From: Massilia sp. Root133 | GTDB lineage: Bacteria; Pseudomonadota; Gammaproteobacteria; Burkholderiales; Burkholderiaceae_D | Direction: 5' to 3' | Length of the DNA stretch: 64,000 nucleotides | Assembly: GCF_001426525.1 (NCBI RefSeq) | Contig: NZ_LMEW01000031.1 | Location: 470,091 to 534,090 of the forward strand | Shown: positions 25,298-33,547 of the stretch, in pieces | How the letters are laid out: each line of letters starts with the position of its first letter | Numbering within the stretch: position 1 is the first letter of the stretch | The notes under the pieces: model-generated | The model's input: only the letters and a program-made list of their open reading frames with translations | Told to the model about the DNA's origin: nothing | Databases searched by the model: none | Translations under genes and position numbers: made by a program

Positions 25298-27367
25298 TTG
25301 ACCGATCACCTCCCCTTGTCCGAGTCCGACCTCGACGCCGACCTCGACGCCGCGCCCGCGCCTTCCGAACCTGCCGGCAAGTACGATGCCGAAGTGGACC
25401 GCATCTTCGGTGCCGGCGGCCCGCTCGCGCCCGCCGTCGGCACGTTCAAGCCGCGCCAGTCGCAGACCGAGATGGCGAAGGCGATCGCGCATGCAATCAG
25501 CGAGCAGGGCACGCTGATCGCCGAGGCCGGCACGGGCACGGGCAAGACCTTCGCCTACCTCGTTCCCGCGCTGCTGTGGGGGGGCAAGACGATCATCTCG
25601 ACCGGCACCAAGAACCTGCAGGACCAGCTTTTTTCGCGCGACATCCCGACCGTGCGCGCCGCGTTGCGCGCCCCGGTCTCGGTGGCGCTGCTGAAAGGCC
25701 GTTCGAACTACCTCTGCCACTACCACCTGGAACGCACGCTGTCGAACGGCCGCCTGACGTCGCGCGACGACGTGGGCCATCTGCGCGAAATCTCTCGTTT
25801 CATCAAGATGAGCCAGTCGGGCGACAAGGCCGAGTTGACGAAGGTCCCGGAAACGGCGTCCGTGTGGAATCTCGTGACGTCCACCCGCGAAAACTGCGTG
25901 GGCCAGGAGTGCCAGTACTACCAGGACTGTTTCGTGATGAAGGCGCGCCGCGAGGCGCAGCAGGCCGACGTCGTCGTCGTCAACCACCACCTGTTCTTCG
26001 CCGACGTGGCGCTGAAGGAAGGCGGCATGGCCGAACTGCTGCCGTCCGCCAACACGATCATCTTCGACGAGGCGCACCAGTTGCCGGAAGTGGCCACGCT
26101 CTTCTTCGGCACGACGGTGTCGACGGGCCAGGTGCTGGAACTGTGCCGTGACGTGCTGGCCGAAGGCCTCGCGCATGCGCGCGGCGGCGTGGACTGGGCG
26201 AAGGTCGTGACCGTCGTCGAGAAGGCCGCGCGCGACCTGCGCCTGACGTTCCCGGAAGGCAGCACGCGCTTGTCGCTGCCGCAGATCCCGCCCAGCTCGG
26301 AATTCTTCCCGGCGCTGGACAAGCTGAAGGAAGAGCTGGAAGGCCTGATCGACGTGCTGGAAGCCCAGGCCGAGCGCGCCGAGACGATCGAGCAGTGCCG
26401 CGTGCGCGCCGTCGAGCTGCTGGAGCAGTACAAGGCGTGGAAGTCCGAGCCGAAGAAGGGCAAGGAAGTCGAGGGGGACGATGCCGTGCTGTGGGTCGAG
26501 GCGTTTTCCTCGTCGCTGCAGCTGCACAAGACCCCGCTGTCGATCGCGCCGATCTTCGCCGGCCAGCGCGCCGGCACGCCGCGCAGCTGGATTTTTACTT
26601 CCGCGACCCTGGCGGTCAAAAACGACTTCAAGCATTTCAGCGCACAGCTGGGCATGACGGGCGAGCCGGCCCAGAGCTGGCCGAGCCCGTTCAACTACCA
26701 GGAGCAGGGCATCCTGTACGTGCCGACCGGCCTGCCGGAACCGAACACGTTCGGCTACACGGACGCGGTCGTCGACATGGCGCTGCCCGTGATCGAGGCC
26801 GCGGGCGGCCGCTGCTTCTTCCTGTGCACGACGATCCGCGCCGTCAACCGCGTCGCCGAACGCCTGCGCGAGGAATTCGCCGCGCGCGGCCTCGACTTCC
26901 CCCTGTTCGTGCAGGGCGAACGGGGCCGCACGGAATTGCTGGATTCGTTCCGCAACGCGGGCAACGCCGTGCTGGTCGGCAGCCAGAGTTTCTGGGAAGG
27001 CGTCGACGTGCGCGGCGAGGCGCTGTCGCTCGTCATCATCGATAAGCTGCCGTTCGCGCCGCCCGACGACCCCGTGCTGGCCGCGCGCATCGAAGTGATG
27101 GAAAAGAAGGGCATGAACGGCTTCGTTCACCACACCTTGCCGGAAGCCATCATCAACCTGAAGCAGGGCGCCGGGCGCCTGATCCGTGACGTCGAGGATC
27201 GGGGCGTGCTGATGCTGTGCGATCCGCGGGTGATCAGCAAGCCTTATGGGCGGCGCATTTGGCAGAGTTTGCCGCCGTTTCGGCGGACGCGGGTGCAGGC
27301 GGAGGTGATCGAGTTCTTTGCGACTTCGAATCCGCCGCGGGGTAAGGATTCGGGGTCAGAGCCCTAA
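25298..27367 (+). CDS. DinG/YoaA-family ATP-dependent DNA helicase (XPD-like, Fe-S)
   Basis: 689-residue superfamily 2 helicase. Walker A is AEAGTGTGKT (75-84) and the DEAH box is IIFDEAHQL. Four Cys for an iron-sulphur cluster are in SNYLCHY and CVGQECQYYQDC. The C-terminal motor domain contains GSQSFWEGVDVRGEAL and QGAGRLIRD. Such helicases unwind forked or R-loop DNA in repair. No ATG fits the N terminus; TTG at 25298 is the best start. The last codons and the stop (after GKDSGSEP) lie inside a GGGGTCAGAGCCC repeat element, so the natural C terminus was replaced. Confidence 0.93.
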   Translation: MTDHLPLSESDLDADLDAAPAPSEPAGKYDAEVDRIFGAGGPLAPAVGTFKPRQSQTEMAKAIAHAISEQGTLIAEAGTGTGKTFAYLVPALLWGGKTIISTGTKNLQDQLFSRDIPTVRAALRAPVSVALLKGRSNYLCHYHLERTLSNGRLTSRDDVGHLREISRFIKMSQSGDKAELTKVPETASVWNLVTSTRENCVGQECQYYQDCFVMKARREAQQADVVVVNHHLFFADVALKEGGMAELLPSANTIIFDEAHQLPEVATLFFGTTVSTGQVLELCRDVLAEGLAHARGGVDWAKVVTVVEKAARDLRLTFPEGSTRLSLPQIPPSSEFFPALDKLKEELEGLIDVLEAQAERAETIEQCRVRAVELLEQYKAWKSEPKKGKEVEGDDAVLWVEAFSSSLQLHKTPLSIAPIFAGQRAGTPRSWIFTSATLAVKNDFKHFSAQLGMTGEPAQSWPSPFNYQEQGILYVPTGLPEPNTFGYTDAVVDMALPVIEAAGGRCFFLCTTIRAVNRVAERLREEFAARGLDFPLFVQGERGRTELLDSFRNAGNAVLVGSQSFWEGVDVRGEALSLVIIDKLPFAPPDDPVLAARIEVMEKKGMNGFVHHTLPEAIINLKQGAGRLIRDVEDRGVLMLCDPRVISKPYGRRIWQSLPPFRRTRVQAEVIEFFATSNPPRGKDSGSEP

Positions 27368-27461
27368 CAAAGCAAATTCGGGCTCTGACCCCCGGCTTCG
27401 GGCCGCGGGCTGAGAACCGGGGTCAGAGCCCTTTTAAAAGCAACACCGGGCTCTGACCCCT
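27351..27461. repeat. GGGGTCAGAGCCC palindromic repeat pair
   Basis: Two inverted pairs of the 13-mer GGGGTCAGAGCCC: 27352-27364 with 27380-27392, and 27419-27431 with 27448-27460. Loops are 15-16 bases. Palindromes of this type are commonly REP sequences mobilised by Y1-type (RAYT) transposases; none is encoded here. The left palindrome supplies the stop codon of the helicase gene. Confidence 0.8.
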
Positions 27462-27607
27462 CCGCTCCGTTATACGCTACCTTTCCGCCCGTCTGCCGAT
27501 ACTCGGCGCAGCGGCTCCGCTTTCGCTTGTGCTCCCACAACATGCAGGATGGGTGACTTGTTTAGAGTCACACAGGCCCGGCCGGTGGCAGACTTCAAGG
27601 GGGAGCA

Positions 27608-28216
27608 ATGGCGATACGTTATGGCTGCTTTTTCAGCTATGCCCATGGGCGGCATGAGCTGATGCAGCGCTTCAAGGCCACGCTGGCCGATGCACTGCGC
27701 TGTTACCTCGAACCGTATTTCGACAACGAAGACGAACTGTTCATCGACACCGAGCAACTCGGCGGCGGTGACGACCTCGACCGCAAGATCGCCCGCGCGC
27801 TGTGCGAAAGCGCGTGCATGGTGCTGATCTACACGCCCAAATACGAAGCCCATCCCTACACCCGGCGCGAGTACGCCGCGATGCGCCTGATCGAAGCCGA
27901 GCGCAGCACGTGGTACACGCTGCCCAGCCAGCTGATCATCCCCGTGATCATGACGCAGCACCCCGTCAGCCTGCCGCCGCAGATCAGCGAATCCACGTTC
28001 TACGTCGACTTCTCGCGCTTCACGATGGCCACGGCCGACCTGAAGTCCAACCCTGATTTCTTGCCGGACATCGACAAGATGGTCCGGCGTATCGTCACGC
28101 ATTACCAATACCAGAAAAAAACCATGCCGCCGGCGCATGACTGCAACCAATTCGTCCTTCCCGCTGTCCCACCCGCATGGCGTGAGTTACCGGATCCAAC
28201 CTTCCCAAAAAAATGA
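27608..28216 (+). CDS. TIR-domain protein, first gene of a putative two-gene immune/signalling module
   Basis: 202 residues. The N-terminal ~150 residues form a TIR-like fold: first strand RYGCFFSYAHG, BB-loop region ELFIDTEQLGGGDDLDRKI, and ACMVLIYTPKYEAHPYTRREY. Glu88 in RREY sits where the catalytic glutamate of NAD-cleaving TIR domains is found. The last ~40 residues are Pro-rich and hydrophilic. AAGGGGGAGC precedes the ATG. Its TGA overlaps an upstream ATG of the next gene, so the two are coupled. NADase or cyclic-ADPR-type signalling is an inference; many bacterial TIR proteins act in antiphage defence. No transmembrane helix is evident. Confidence 0.85.
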   Translation: MAIRYGCFFSYAHGRHELMQRFKATLADALRCYLEPYFDNEDELFIDTEQLGGGDDLDRKIARALCESACMVLIYTPKYEAHPYTRREYAAMRLIEAERSTWYTLPSQLIIPVIMTQHPVSLPPQISESTFYVDFSRFTMATADLKSNPDFLPDIDKMVRRIVTHYQYQKKTMPPAHDCNQFVLPAVPPAWRELPDPTFPKK

Positions 28217-28224
28217 GGAGCCTT

Positions 28225-29736
28225 ATGGAAACCAACCGCATCACCGCAGTACCGGCCGGTCAGGCCGGCGAGGTGACGACGTTCTACTCCTACGACAGCG
28301 CACCCGTGCGCAGCCTTGCGCTGGCCCATGCCGCCTGGCTGCTTGCCGGGCGCGCGCATGCGAAGACACCGGTGCTGATGATCGACTGGGACCTGGAAGC
28401 CCCCGGTCTGCATCACTATTTTCCCCGCACGGACGATGGGCGGCACGCCAGCGGCCTGCTCGAACTGTTCGAGAGCTGCCGCGAACAATTGCACGGCAAT
28501 ACGTCGAACGACGACGCCGAGGCGCTGGCCGGGCGCGTGCTCGACACGCTGGACTGGGACGACTACATCGTCCGCGTCGACGACAGCCGTCCGCTGTACC
28601 TGATGCGCGCCGGCCGCTTCGACGACAGCTATGGCGAGCGCGTCGACCGGCTCGACTGGGACGCGCTGTTCTGCGCGTGCCCCGCGCTGTTCCGCACATT
28701 CGCGGCGCAGGTGGCACGGCGCTTCGCCCACGTGCTGATCGATTGCCGCAGCGGCCGCTCGGCGGCGGCCAGCGTCTGCACGGCGCTGTTGCCGGACAAG
28801 ATCGTCGGCGTGTTTACGCCCGACGCGCGCAGCCTGGACGGCCTGCAGGGCGTCGTCGCGCGCGCGCTCGATTACCGCTGCAGCCATGAGGACGAACAGC
28901 GGCCGCTGCTCGTCTATCCGCTGCCTTGTCCGGTCGACGGCACGGGCGAAGGGCCGTTGCGCTGGCGCTTCGGCGACGCGCCGCGGAGTCCGTCCGGCTA
29001 CCAGGCCCGGCTGGAACGCATGCTGGCCGAGTGCTATGGCCTGTCCAGCGTCGTGCTCGACAGCTACCTCGACGAAGTGCAGCTGCCCCAGGCGGCCGTC
29101 AGCGGCATGGCACCGGCCGGCGGCCGGGCCCAGGCGGGCGAGCACGACCGGCTGGGGCCGCAGCGCGCCGTCGAAGCGCTGCTCGAATGGCTAGCACCCG
29201 GCCATTTTCCATGGCGCCCGTTGCCCGAGGTGCGGCTCGTGCAGGCCGTCGAATCGCTGCGCGAACGGGCCGCCGATCCGCAGGCCCCGAGCCTCGTGCG
29301 CGAACTGGCCCGGCTGGCGCAATTGTATTTAGGGCAACAAAGCGAACTGGAAGCCGCACGCCGCATCGAGCAGCACGTGATCGCGCTGGAGCAGGGCCTG
29401 CACGCGATGGAGGAGGGCAAGCGCGGCCACGGCGCGCCGCGCCGCGCCGGCGAACCGTCGCCGGATGCGCTGGACGACAAGCTGTCGCGCCTGCAGGAAC
29501 TGATCGACAGCCGCAGTCCGCGCGAGGCGCGGGCACTGGCGGACAGCCTGCGCTCGACGATCCTGCGGCCGAGTGTGGCGCATCCGCTACGACGGCGCGG
29601 CGCTGCGATGATCAAGCAGGTCTACCTGCAGGAAGGCGACAAGGACGCGCTGCTGGCCTTCACCCTGGACGAGGTCTCGTCCCTCGAAGGCGCCCTGATC
29701 CAGGCGGCGGAAGGGCGTCCGCTGGTGGCGGGCTGA
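28225..29736 (+). CDS. ParA/MinD-like KGGVGR-family protein with degenerate P-loop
   Basis: 503 residues. The N terminus aligns with the TIR-associated KGGVGR P-loop family: FYSY, then normally KGGVGRS, here DSAPVRS; then ALAHAAWLLA and LMIDWDLEAPGLHHYF. The Walker B-like segment is HVLIDCRSGRS followed by LLPDKIVGVFTPDARSLDGL. The glycines and first Lys of the P-loop are lost, so nucleotide binding is doubtful. The C-terminal ~170 residues are helical with possible coiled coil (LARLAQLYLGQQSELEAAR and KLSRLQELID). ATG 28225 follows AGGAG; ATG 28213 overlapping the TIR stop is an alternative. It probably works with the TIR protein as sensor or scaffold (inference). Confidence 0.8.
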   Translation: METNRITAVPAGQAGEVTTFYSYDSAPVRSLALAHAAWLLAGRAHAKTPVLMIDWDLEAPGLHHYFPRTDDGRHASGLLELFESCREQLHGNTSNDDAEALAGRVLDTLDWDDYIVRVDDSRPLYLMRAGRFDDSYGERVDRLDWDALFCACPALFRTFAAQVARRFAHVLIDCRSGRSAAASVCTALLPDKIVGVFTPDARSLDGLQGVVARALDYRCSHEDEQRPLLVYPLPCPVDGTGEGPLRWRFGDAPRSPSGYQARLERMLAECYGLSSVVLDSYLDEVQLPQAAVSGMAPAGGRAQAGEHDRLGPQRAVEALLEWLAPGHFPWRPLPEVRLVQAVESLRERAADPQAPSLVRELARLAQLYLGQQSELEAARRIEQHVIALEQGLHAMEEGKRGHGAPRRAGEPSPDALDDKLSRLQELIDSRSPREARALADSLRSTILRPSVAHPLRRRGAAMIKQVYLQEGDKDALLAFTLDEVSSLEGALIQAAEGRPLVAG

Positions 29737-29829
29737 CGCCGTGGCGGGACGTGCGGAGGCACGTCCGGGGGGCAATAAATGTGGCGTCCGATTGGTCGAT
29801 CTCGCCGTTGCTTCAGGTAAAATCGCAGG

Positions 29830-30567
29830 ATGCGTATCCTTATCAGTAACGACGACGGCTATCTCGCCCCCGGCATCAACGCCTTGGCCGATGCGCTCGC
29901 GACAGTCGCCGACATCGTGGTCGTCGCGCCCGACAGCAATCGCTCGGGCGCGTCGAACTCGTTGTCGCTGGACCGTCCGCTGTCGGTGTCGAAGGCTGCC
30001 AATGGGTTTTATTTCGTCAACGGCACCCCCACCGACTGCGTGCACATCGCGTTGACGGGGATGCTCGACGTACGCCCGGACCTGGTCGTCTCCGGCATCA
30101 ACAACGGCCAGAACATGGGCGATGACACGCTGTACTCCGGCACGGTGGCTGCGGCGACGGAAGCCTATCTGTTCGGGATCCCGGCCATCGCTTTTTCCCA
30201 GGTGCATGGCGGCTGGGCGGAGGTGGAATCGGCCGCGCGGGTGGCGCGCGACATCGTGCTGCGCCGTTTCGAGATGCTGGACGCGCCGTTTTTGCTGAAC
30301 GTAAATATTCCGAATTTGCCGTACGAGCAGATGGGACCGCTCGTGCCGACCCGCCTGGGCCGGCGTCACCAGTCCGAGCCCGTCATCCGCGGCCAGGATC
30401 CGCGCGGGCGCGAGATCTTCTGGATCGGGGCGCCGGGCGCCTGCCGCGACGCGGGCGAGGGTACCGATTTCCACGCGACGAGCCAGGGCTGTGTGTCGGT
30501 GACGCCGCTGCAGGTCGACCTCACGCACCGCGACCAGCTGGACCAGCTGCGGCGAGGGCTCGGATGA
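29830..30567 (+). CDS. surE: 5'-nucleotidase SurE
   Basis: 245-residue metal-dependent phosphatase acting on nucleoside monophosphates. The signature is ISNDDGYLAPGI at residues 5-16 with the metal Asp pair, followed by APDSNRSGASNSLSL, NGTPTDCVHIAL, and VSGINNGQNMGDDTLYSGTVAAA. Length matches the family. It is the start of the conserved surE-pcm-nlpD-rpoS cluster; its TGA overlaps the pcm ATG by 4 bp. Confidence 0.97.
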   Translation: MRILISNDDGYLAPGINALADALATVADIVVVAPDSNRSGASNSLSLDRPLSVSKAANGFYFVNGTPTDCVHIALTGMLDVRPDLVVSGINNGQNMGDDTLYSGTVAAATEAYLFGIPAIAFSQVHGGWAEVESAARVARDIVLRRFEMLDAPFLLNVNIPNLPYEQMGPLVPTRLGRRHQSEPVIRGQDPRGREIFWIGAPGACRDAGEGTDFHATSQGCVSVTPLQVDLTHRDQLDQLRRGLG

Positions 30568-31418
30568 GCGAGAAGCGCAGCCAGTTTCCTCTGCCGCTCT
30601 CGTCCGTGACGGGCGGCGGCACCCGAAAGCCCGCTGCGCCGGCGCCGGTCGCCACCCCGCAGACGGCGACCCAGAACGCGCGCGAGAATAGCCAGGCACA
30701 GCCGCGCGGCGGCGCGCCGGCCGGCGTGCCGGGCACGACCAAACCGGCCCAGCCGCAGCAGACCGTCGTGCGGTCCGACCTGGCGGCCACGGAAGCACCG
30801 CGCCGCGCGATGGCGGCCCGGGCCGCCCGCCAGGGCGTCAAGGACCCGCAGGTGCTGGCCGCGCTGGAAATCGTGCCGCGCCATATGTTCGTCGAGCCGG
30901 GCATGCTGGCCCAGGCGTATGTCGACATCTCGCTGCCGATCGGCCACAACCAGACGATTTCGCAGCCGTACATCGTCGCGCGCATGATCGAGTTGCTCAA
31001 GGACAGTAAGCAGCCGCTGCGCCGCGTGCTCGAGATCGGCACGGGTTGCGGCTACCAGGCCGCGGTGCTGTCGTGCGTGGCGCAGGAGGTGTATTCCATC
31101 GAGCGCATCAAGCCGTTACATGAGCTGGCGAAGGCCAATCTGCGCCCGTTGCGTATCGCCAATCTGCGCTTGCAGTACGGAGATGGTATGCTAGGGCTCC
31201 CGCAGGTGGCCCCGTTCGACGGCATCATCCTGGCGGCGGCCGGTCTCGAGGTGCCGCGTGCATTGCTCGAGCAGATGGCCATTGGCGCCCGCCTGGTGGC
31301 GCCCGTCGGTGCTCAGGTCCAGCACCTGCAGCGCATTACCCGTACCGGCAAGGCGGAATGGACCAGCGAAACGCTGGAAGCCTGTCATTTTGTCCCGCTG
31401 CGGCCAGGCATCGCTTGA
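30564..31418 (+). CDS. pcm: protein-L-isoaspartate O-methyltransferase
   Basis: 284 residues. The repair methyltransferase core (about residues 75-284) has the conserved segments VPRHMFVEP, YVDISLPIGHNQTISQPYIVA, the SAM loop VLEIGTGCGYQAAVL, and APFDGIILAAAGLEVPRALL. About 70 N-terminal residues are a low-complexity Pro/Ala/Gln/Thr tail absent from the ordinary ~210-residue enzyme. It overlaps surE by 4 bp and precedes nlpD. It helps survival of aged proteins in stationary phase, matching its place beside rpoS. Confidence 0.95.
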   Translation: MSEKRSQFPLPLSSVTGGGTRKPAAPAPVATPQTATQNARENSQAQPRGGAPAGVPGTTKPAQPQQTVVRSDLAATEAPRRAMAARAARQGVKDPQVLAALEIVPRHMFVEPGMLAQAYVDISLPIGHNQTISQPYIVARMIELLKDSKQPLRRVLEIGTGCGYQAAVLSCVAQEVYSIERIKPLHELAKANLRPLRIANLRLQYGDGMLGLPQVAPFDGIILAAAGLEVPRALLEQMAIGARLVAPVGAQVQHLQRITRTGKAEWTSETLEACHFVPLRPGIA

Positions 31419-31450
31419 ATGCCAGTTGTTGTAAAAGAATTATAGAGAGA

Positions 31451-32356
31451 ATGAAACTTACGCCCCGCTTAGCCCTGTTGACCCTCAGTCTCGGCATCCT
31501 GTCCGCCTGCAGCACCGAGACCCGCGTAGCCCCCGTGATCGACCGTCCGGCCCCGACCGCATCCAGCTTCCGTCCCCGCCCGCAGCCGGCGCCGGCGCCG
31601 GCCGCCGAGGAGTCGAAGCCCGACGCGCGCGGTACCTATACCGTGCGGCGCGGCGACACCCTGCTGCGCATCGCCCTCGACCACGGCCAGAACTACCGCG
31701 ACCTCGTCGCCTGGAACAACCTGGCCGATCCGGACGACATCAAGGTCGGCCAGGTGCTGAAAGTGGCGCCGTCCGAACGTAACGGCAACGGCAACGGCGT
31801 CGTGACGTCGCCGATCGCGATGCCGGGTGCCGAGAAGGCGCCGGCCGTGCCGAAGAAGACGGAACCGAACGGCGCCAAGAAGCCGTACAGCGAATCGAAC
31901 CTGGCCGCGAAAGAAGACAATCCGAAGGCGGAGAAAGTGATCTCGGCGGGGGTGACCCCGGGCACCACCGTCACCGCGAACGACGACGAGAAACTGAGCT
32001 GGATGTGGCCGTCCGACGGCAAAATCATCGCCACCTTCGACGAAGGCAAGAACAAGGGCATCGACATCGCCGGCAAGATGGGCCAGCAGGTGATGGCCGC
32101 GGGTTCCGGGAAGGTGATGTATGCCGGCAGCGGCATCCGCGGATATGGTAATCTCGTGATTGTTAAGCACAGCAACAGCCTGCTGTCGGCATATGCGCAC
32201 AACCGCACCATCCTGGTGAAGGAAGGTCAGAACGTGACCAAGGGCCAGGCGATCGCGGAGATGGGCGATTCCGATGCCGACACCGTCAAACTGCATTTCG
32301 AGATACGCCAGCAGGGCAAGCCGGTCGACCCGGCCAAGTTCCTGCCCAGTCGCTAG
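31451..32356 (+). CDS. nlpD: NlpD-type murein hydrolase activator lipoprotein (LysM + degenerate M23)
   Basis: 301 residues. Lipobox LSAC puts the lipidated Cys at residue 20. A Pro-rich spacer leads to a LysM domain (about 60-106: GTYTVRRGDTLLRIALDHGQ). A Lys/Pro-rich linker is followed by a C-terminal M23/LytM domain. The first metal His of active LytM enzymes is absent (NKGIDIAG), as in E. coli NlpD, so it should activate an amidase rather than cut peptidoglycan itself. ATG at 31451 follows AGAGAG. The rpoS start is 9 bp downstream; in relatives an rpoS promoter lies inside nlpD. Confidence 0.95.
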   Translation: MKLTPRLALLTLSLGILSACSTETRVAPVIDRPAPTASSFRPRPQPAPAPAAEESKPDARGTYTVRRGDTLLRIALDHGQNYRDLVAWNNLADPDDIKVGQVLKVAPSERNGNGNGVVTSPIAMPGAEKAPAVPKKTEPNGAKKPYSESNLAAKEDNPKAEKVISAGVTPGTTVTANDDEKLSWMWPSDGKIIATFDEGKNKGIDIAGKMGQQVMAAGSGKVMYAGSGIRGYGNLVIVKHSNSLLSAYAHNRTILVKEGQNVTKGQAIAEMGDSDADTVKLHFEIRQQGKPVDPAKFLPSR

Positions 32357-32365
32357 AGAGAGCCG

Positions 32366-33379
32366 ATGACCTTGCCCCCCGACCCGTTGGACAACGACAC
32401 GCCGGAAGAGAATCCGGATGAACCGCTGGACGACGGCGAGTTCGGGGCGGACGGCGTCGACCGCGCCGAGCTGCTGCCGGAAGGCGCGGCGACGGCCGTC
32501 GTCGACACCGTCGACGAGCTGAAAAGCGTGCTGCAGGCCGAGCTCTCGACGGACACCACCCAGCACTACCTGAACCGCATCGGCGCCAAGCCCCTGCTCA
32601 CGGCCGAACAGGAAGTGCATTACGCGACCCTCGCCAAGGCGGGCGACTTCAATGCGCGCCAAAAGATGATCGAGCATAACCTGCGGCTCGTCGTCTCCAT
32701 CGCCAAGCACTACATCAACCGCGGCGTCGTGCTGCTCGACCTCATCGAGGAAGGCAACATCGGCCTGATGCGCGCGATCGACAAGTTCGAGCCGGAGCGC
32801 GGCTTCCGCTTTTCCACGTACGCGACGTGGTGGATCCGCCAGAGCATCGAGCGCGCGATCATGAACCAGGCCCGCACCGTGCGCCTGCCCGTGCACATGG
32901 TGCGCGAGCTGAACCAGGTGCTGCGCGCGAAATACCACCTGGAGGCCCAGCACCACGACGGCAAGGAAGCGAGCGCGGAAGACATCGCCAGCCTCGTCGG
33001 CCGGCCTGTGGAAGAAGTGCAGGACATCCTCGCGCTGTCCGAACACGCGACGTCGCTCGACGCCCCGCTCGACAACGATCCGCAGAGCAGCCTGATGGAC
33101 ATGCTGCCGGACGAGGGCGACGTCAGCCCGGACGCCCACGCGGAGCAGCACGAAATGACGGTGCTCGTGCGCGACTGGCTGCAGAAGCTGCCGGACAAGC
33201 AGCGCCTCGTCGTGATGCGCCGCTTCGGCCTCGACAACGACGATCCGGCCACGCTGGAAACCCTGGCCGAGGAGATGGGCGTGACGCGCGAACGCGTGCG
33301 CCAGATCCAGCAGGAAGCCCTCGTCAAACTGAAACGGGCGATGGCCGCCCGTGGCGTCGTCCGCGATTCCTTGTTATGA
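32366..33379 (+). CDS. rpoS: RNA polymerase sigma factor RpoS
   Basis: 337-residue sigma-70 group 2 factor. An acidic N-terminal extension of about 60 residues precedes region 1.2 (DTTQHYLNRIGAKPLLTAEQE), region 2 (LDLIEEGNIGLMRAIDKFE, then RGFRFSTYATWWIRQSIERA), region 3, and region 4 with the helix-turn-helix ETLAEEMGVTRERVRQIQQE. Position after nlpD and sequence identify it as the stationary-phase and general stress sigma factor. The start ATG follows AGAGAG. Confidence 0.97.
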   Translation: MTLPPDPLDNDTPEENPDEPLDDGEFGADGVDRAELLPEGAATAVVDTVDELKSVLQAELSTDTTQHYLNRIGAKPLLTAEQEVHYATLAKAGDFNARQKMIEHNLRLVVSIAKHYINRGVVLLDLIEEGNIGLMRAIDKFEPERGFRFSTYATWWIRQSIERAIMNQARTVRLPVHMVRELNQVLRAKYHLEAQHHDGKEASAEDIASLVGRPVEEVQDILALSEHATSLDAPLDNDPQSSLMDMLPDEGDVSPDAHAEQHEMTVLVRDWLQKLPDKQRLVVMRRFGLDNDDPATLETLAEEMGVTRERVRQIQQEALVKLKRAMAARGVVRDSLL

Positions 33380-33408
33380 TGCCCGGCTGGCCGGCATCGG
33401 CCACAAGT

Positions 33409-33515
33409 CGTCATTCCCGCGCACGCGGGAATCCATGCTGAGCAACCGCAGTCGACCCGCAGGCACTCCGGCTCCGTGATCTTCAGCATGGGTCCCCGTT
33501 TTCACGGGGACGACG
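33409..33515. repeat. bipartite intergenic hairpin element, copy 4
   Basis: Left arm CGTCATTCCCGCGCACGCGG and right arm GGTCCCCGTTTTCACGGGGA CGACG, with core GCTGAGCAACCGCAGTCG and TCAGCATG. It occupies the rpoS-rlmD gap and may serve as a terminator or 3' stabiliser for rpoS. Confidence 0.82.
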
Positions 33516-33547
33516 TTGTTTGGTTGCGCGATCAGCTCTCTATTCCC

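Noticed and set aside
31469..33151. A minus-strand frame of 560 codons opposite nlpD and rpoS
   Set aside because: Shadow of two recognised genes; no RBS and no similarity to a protein family.
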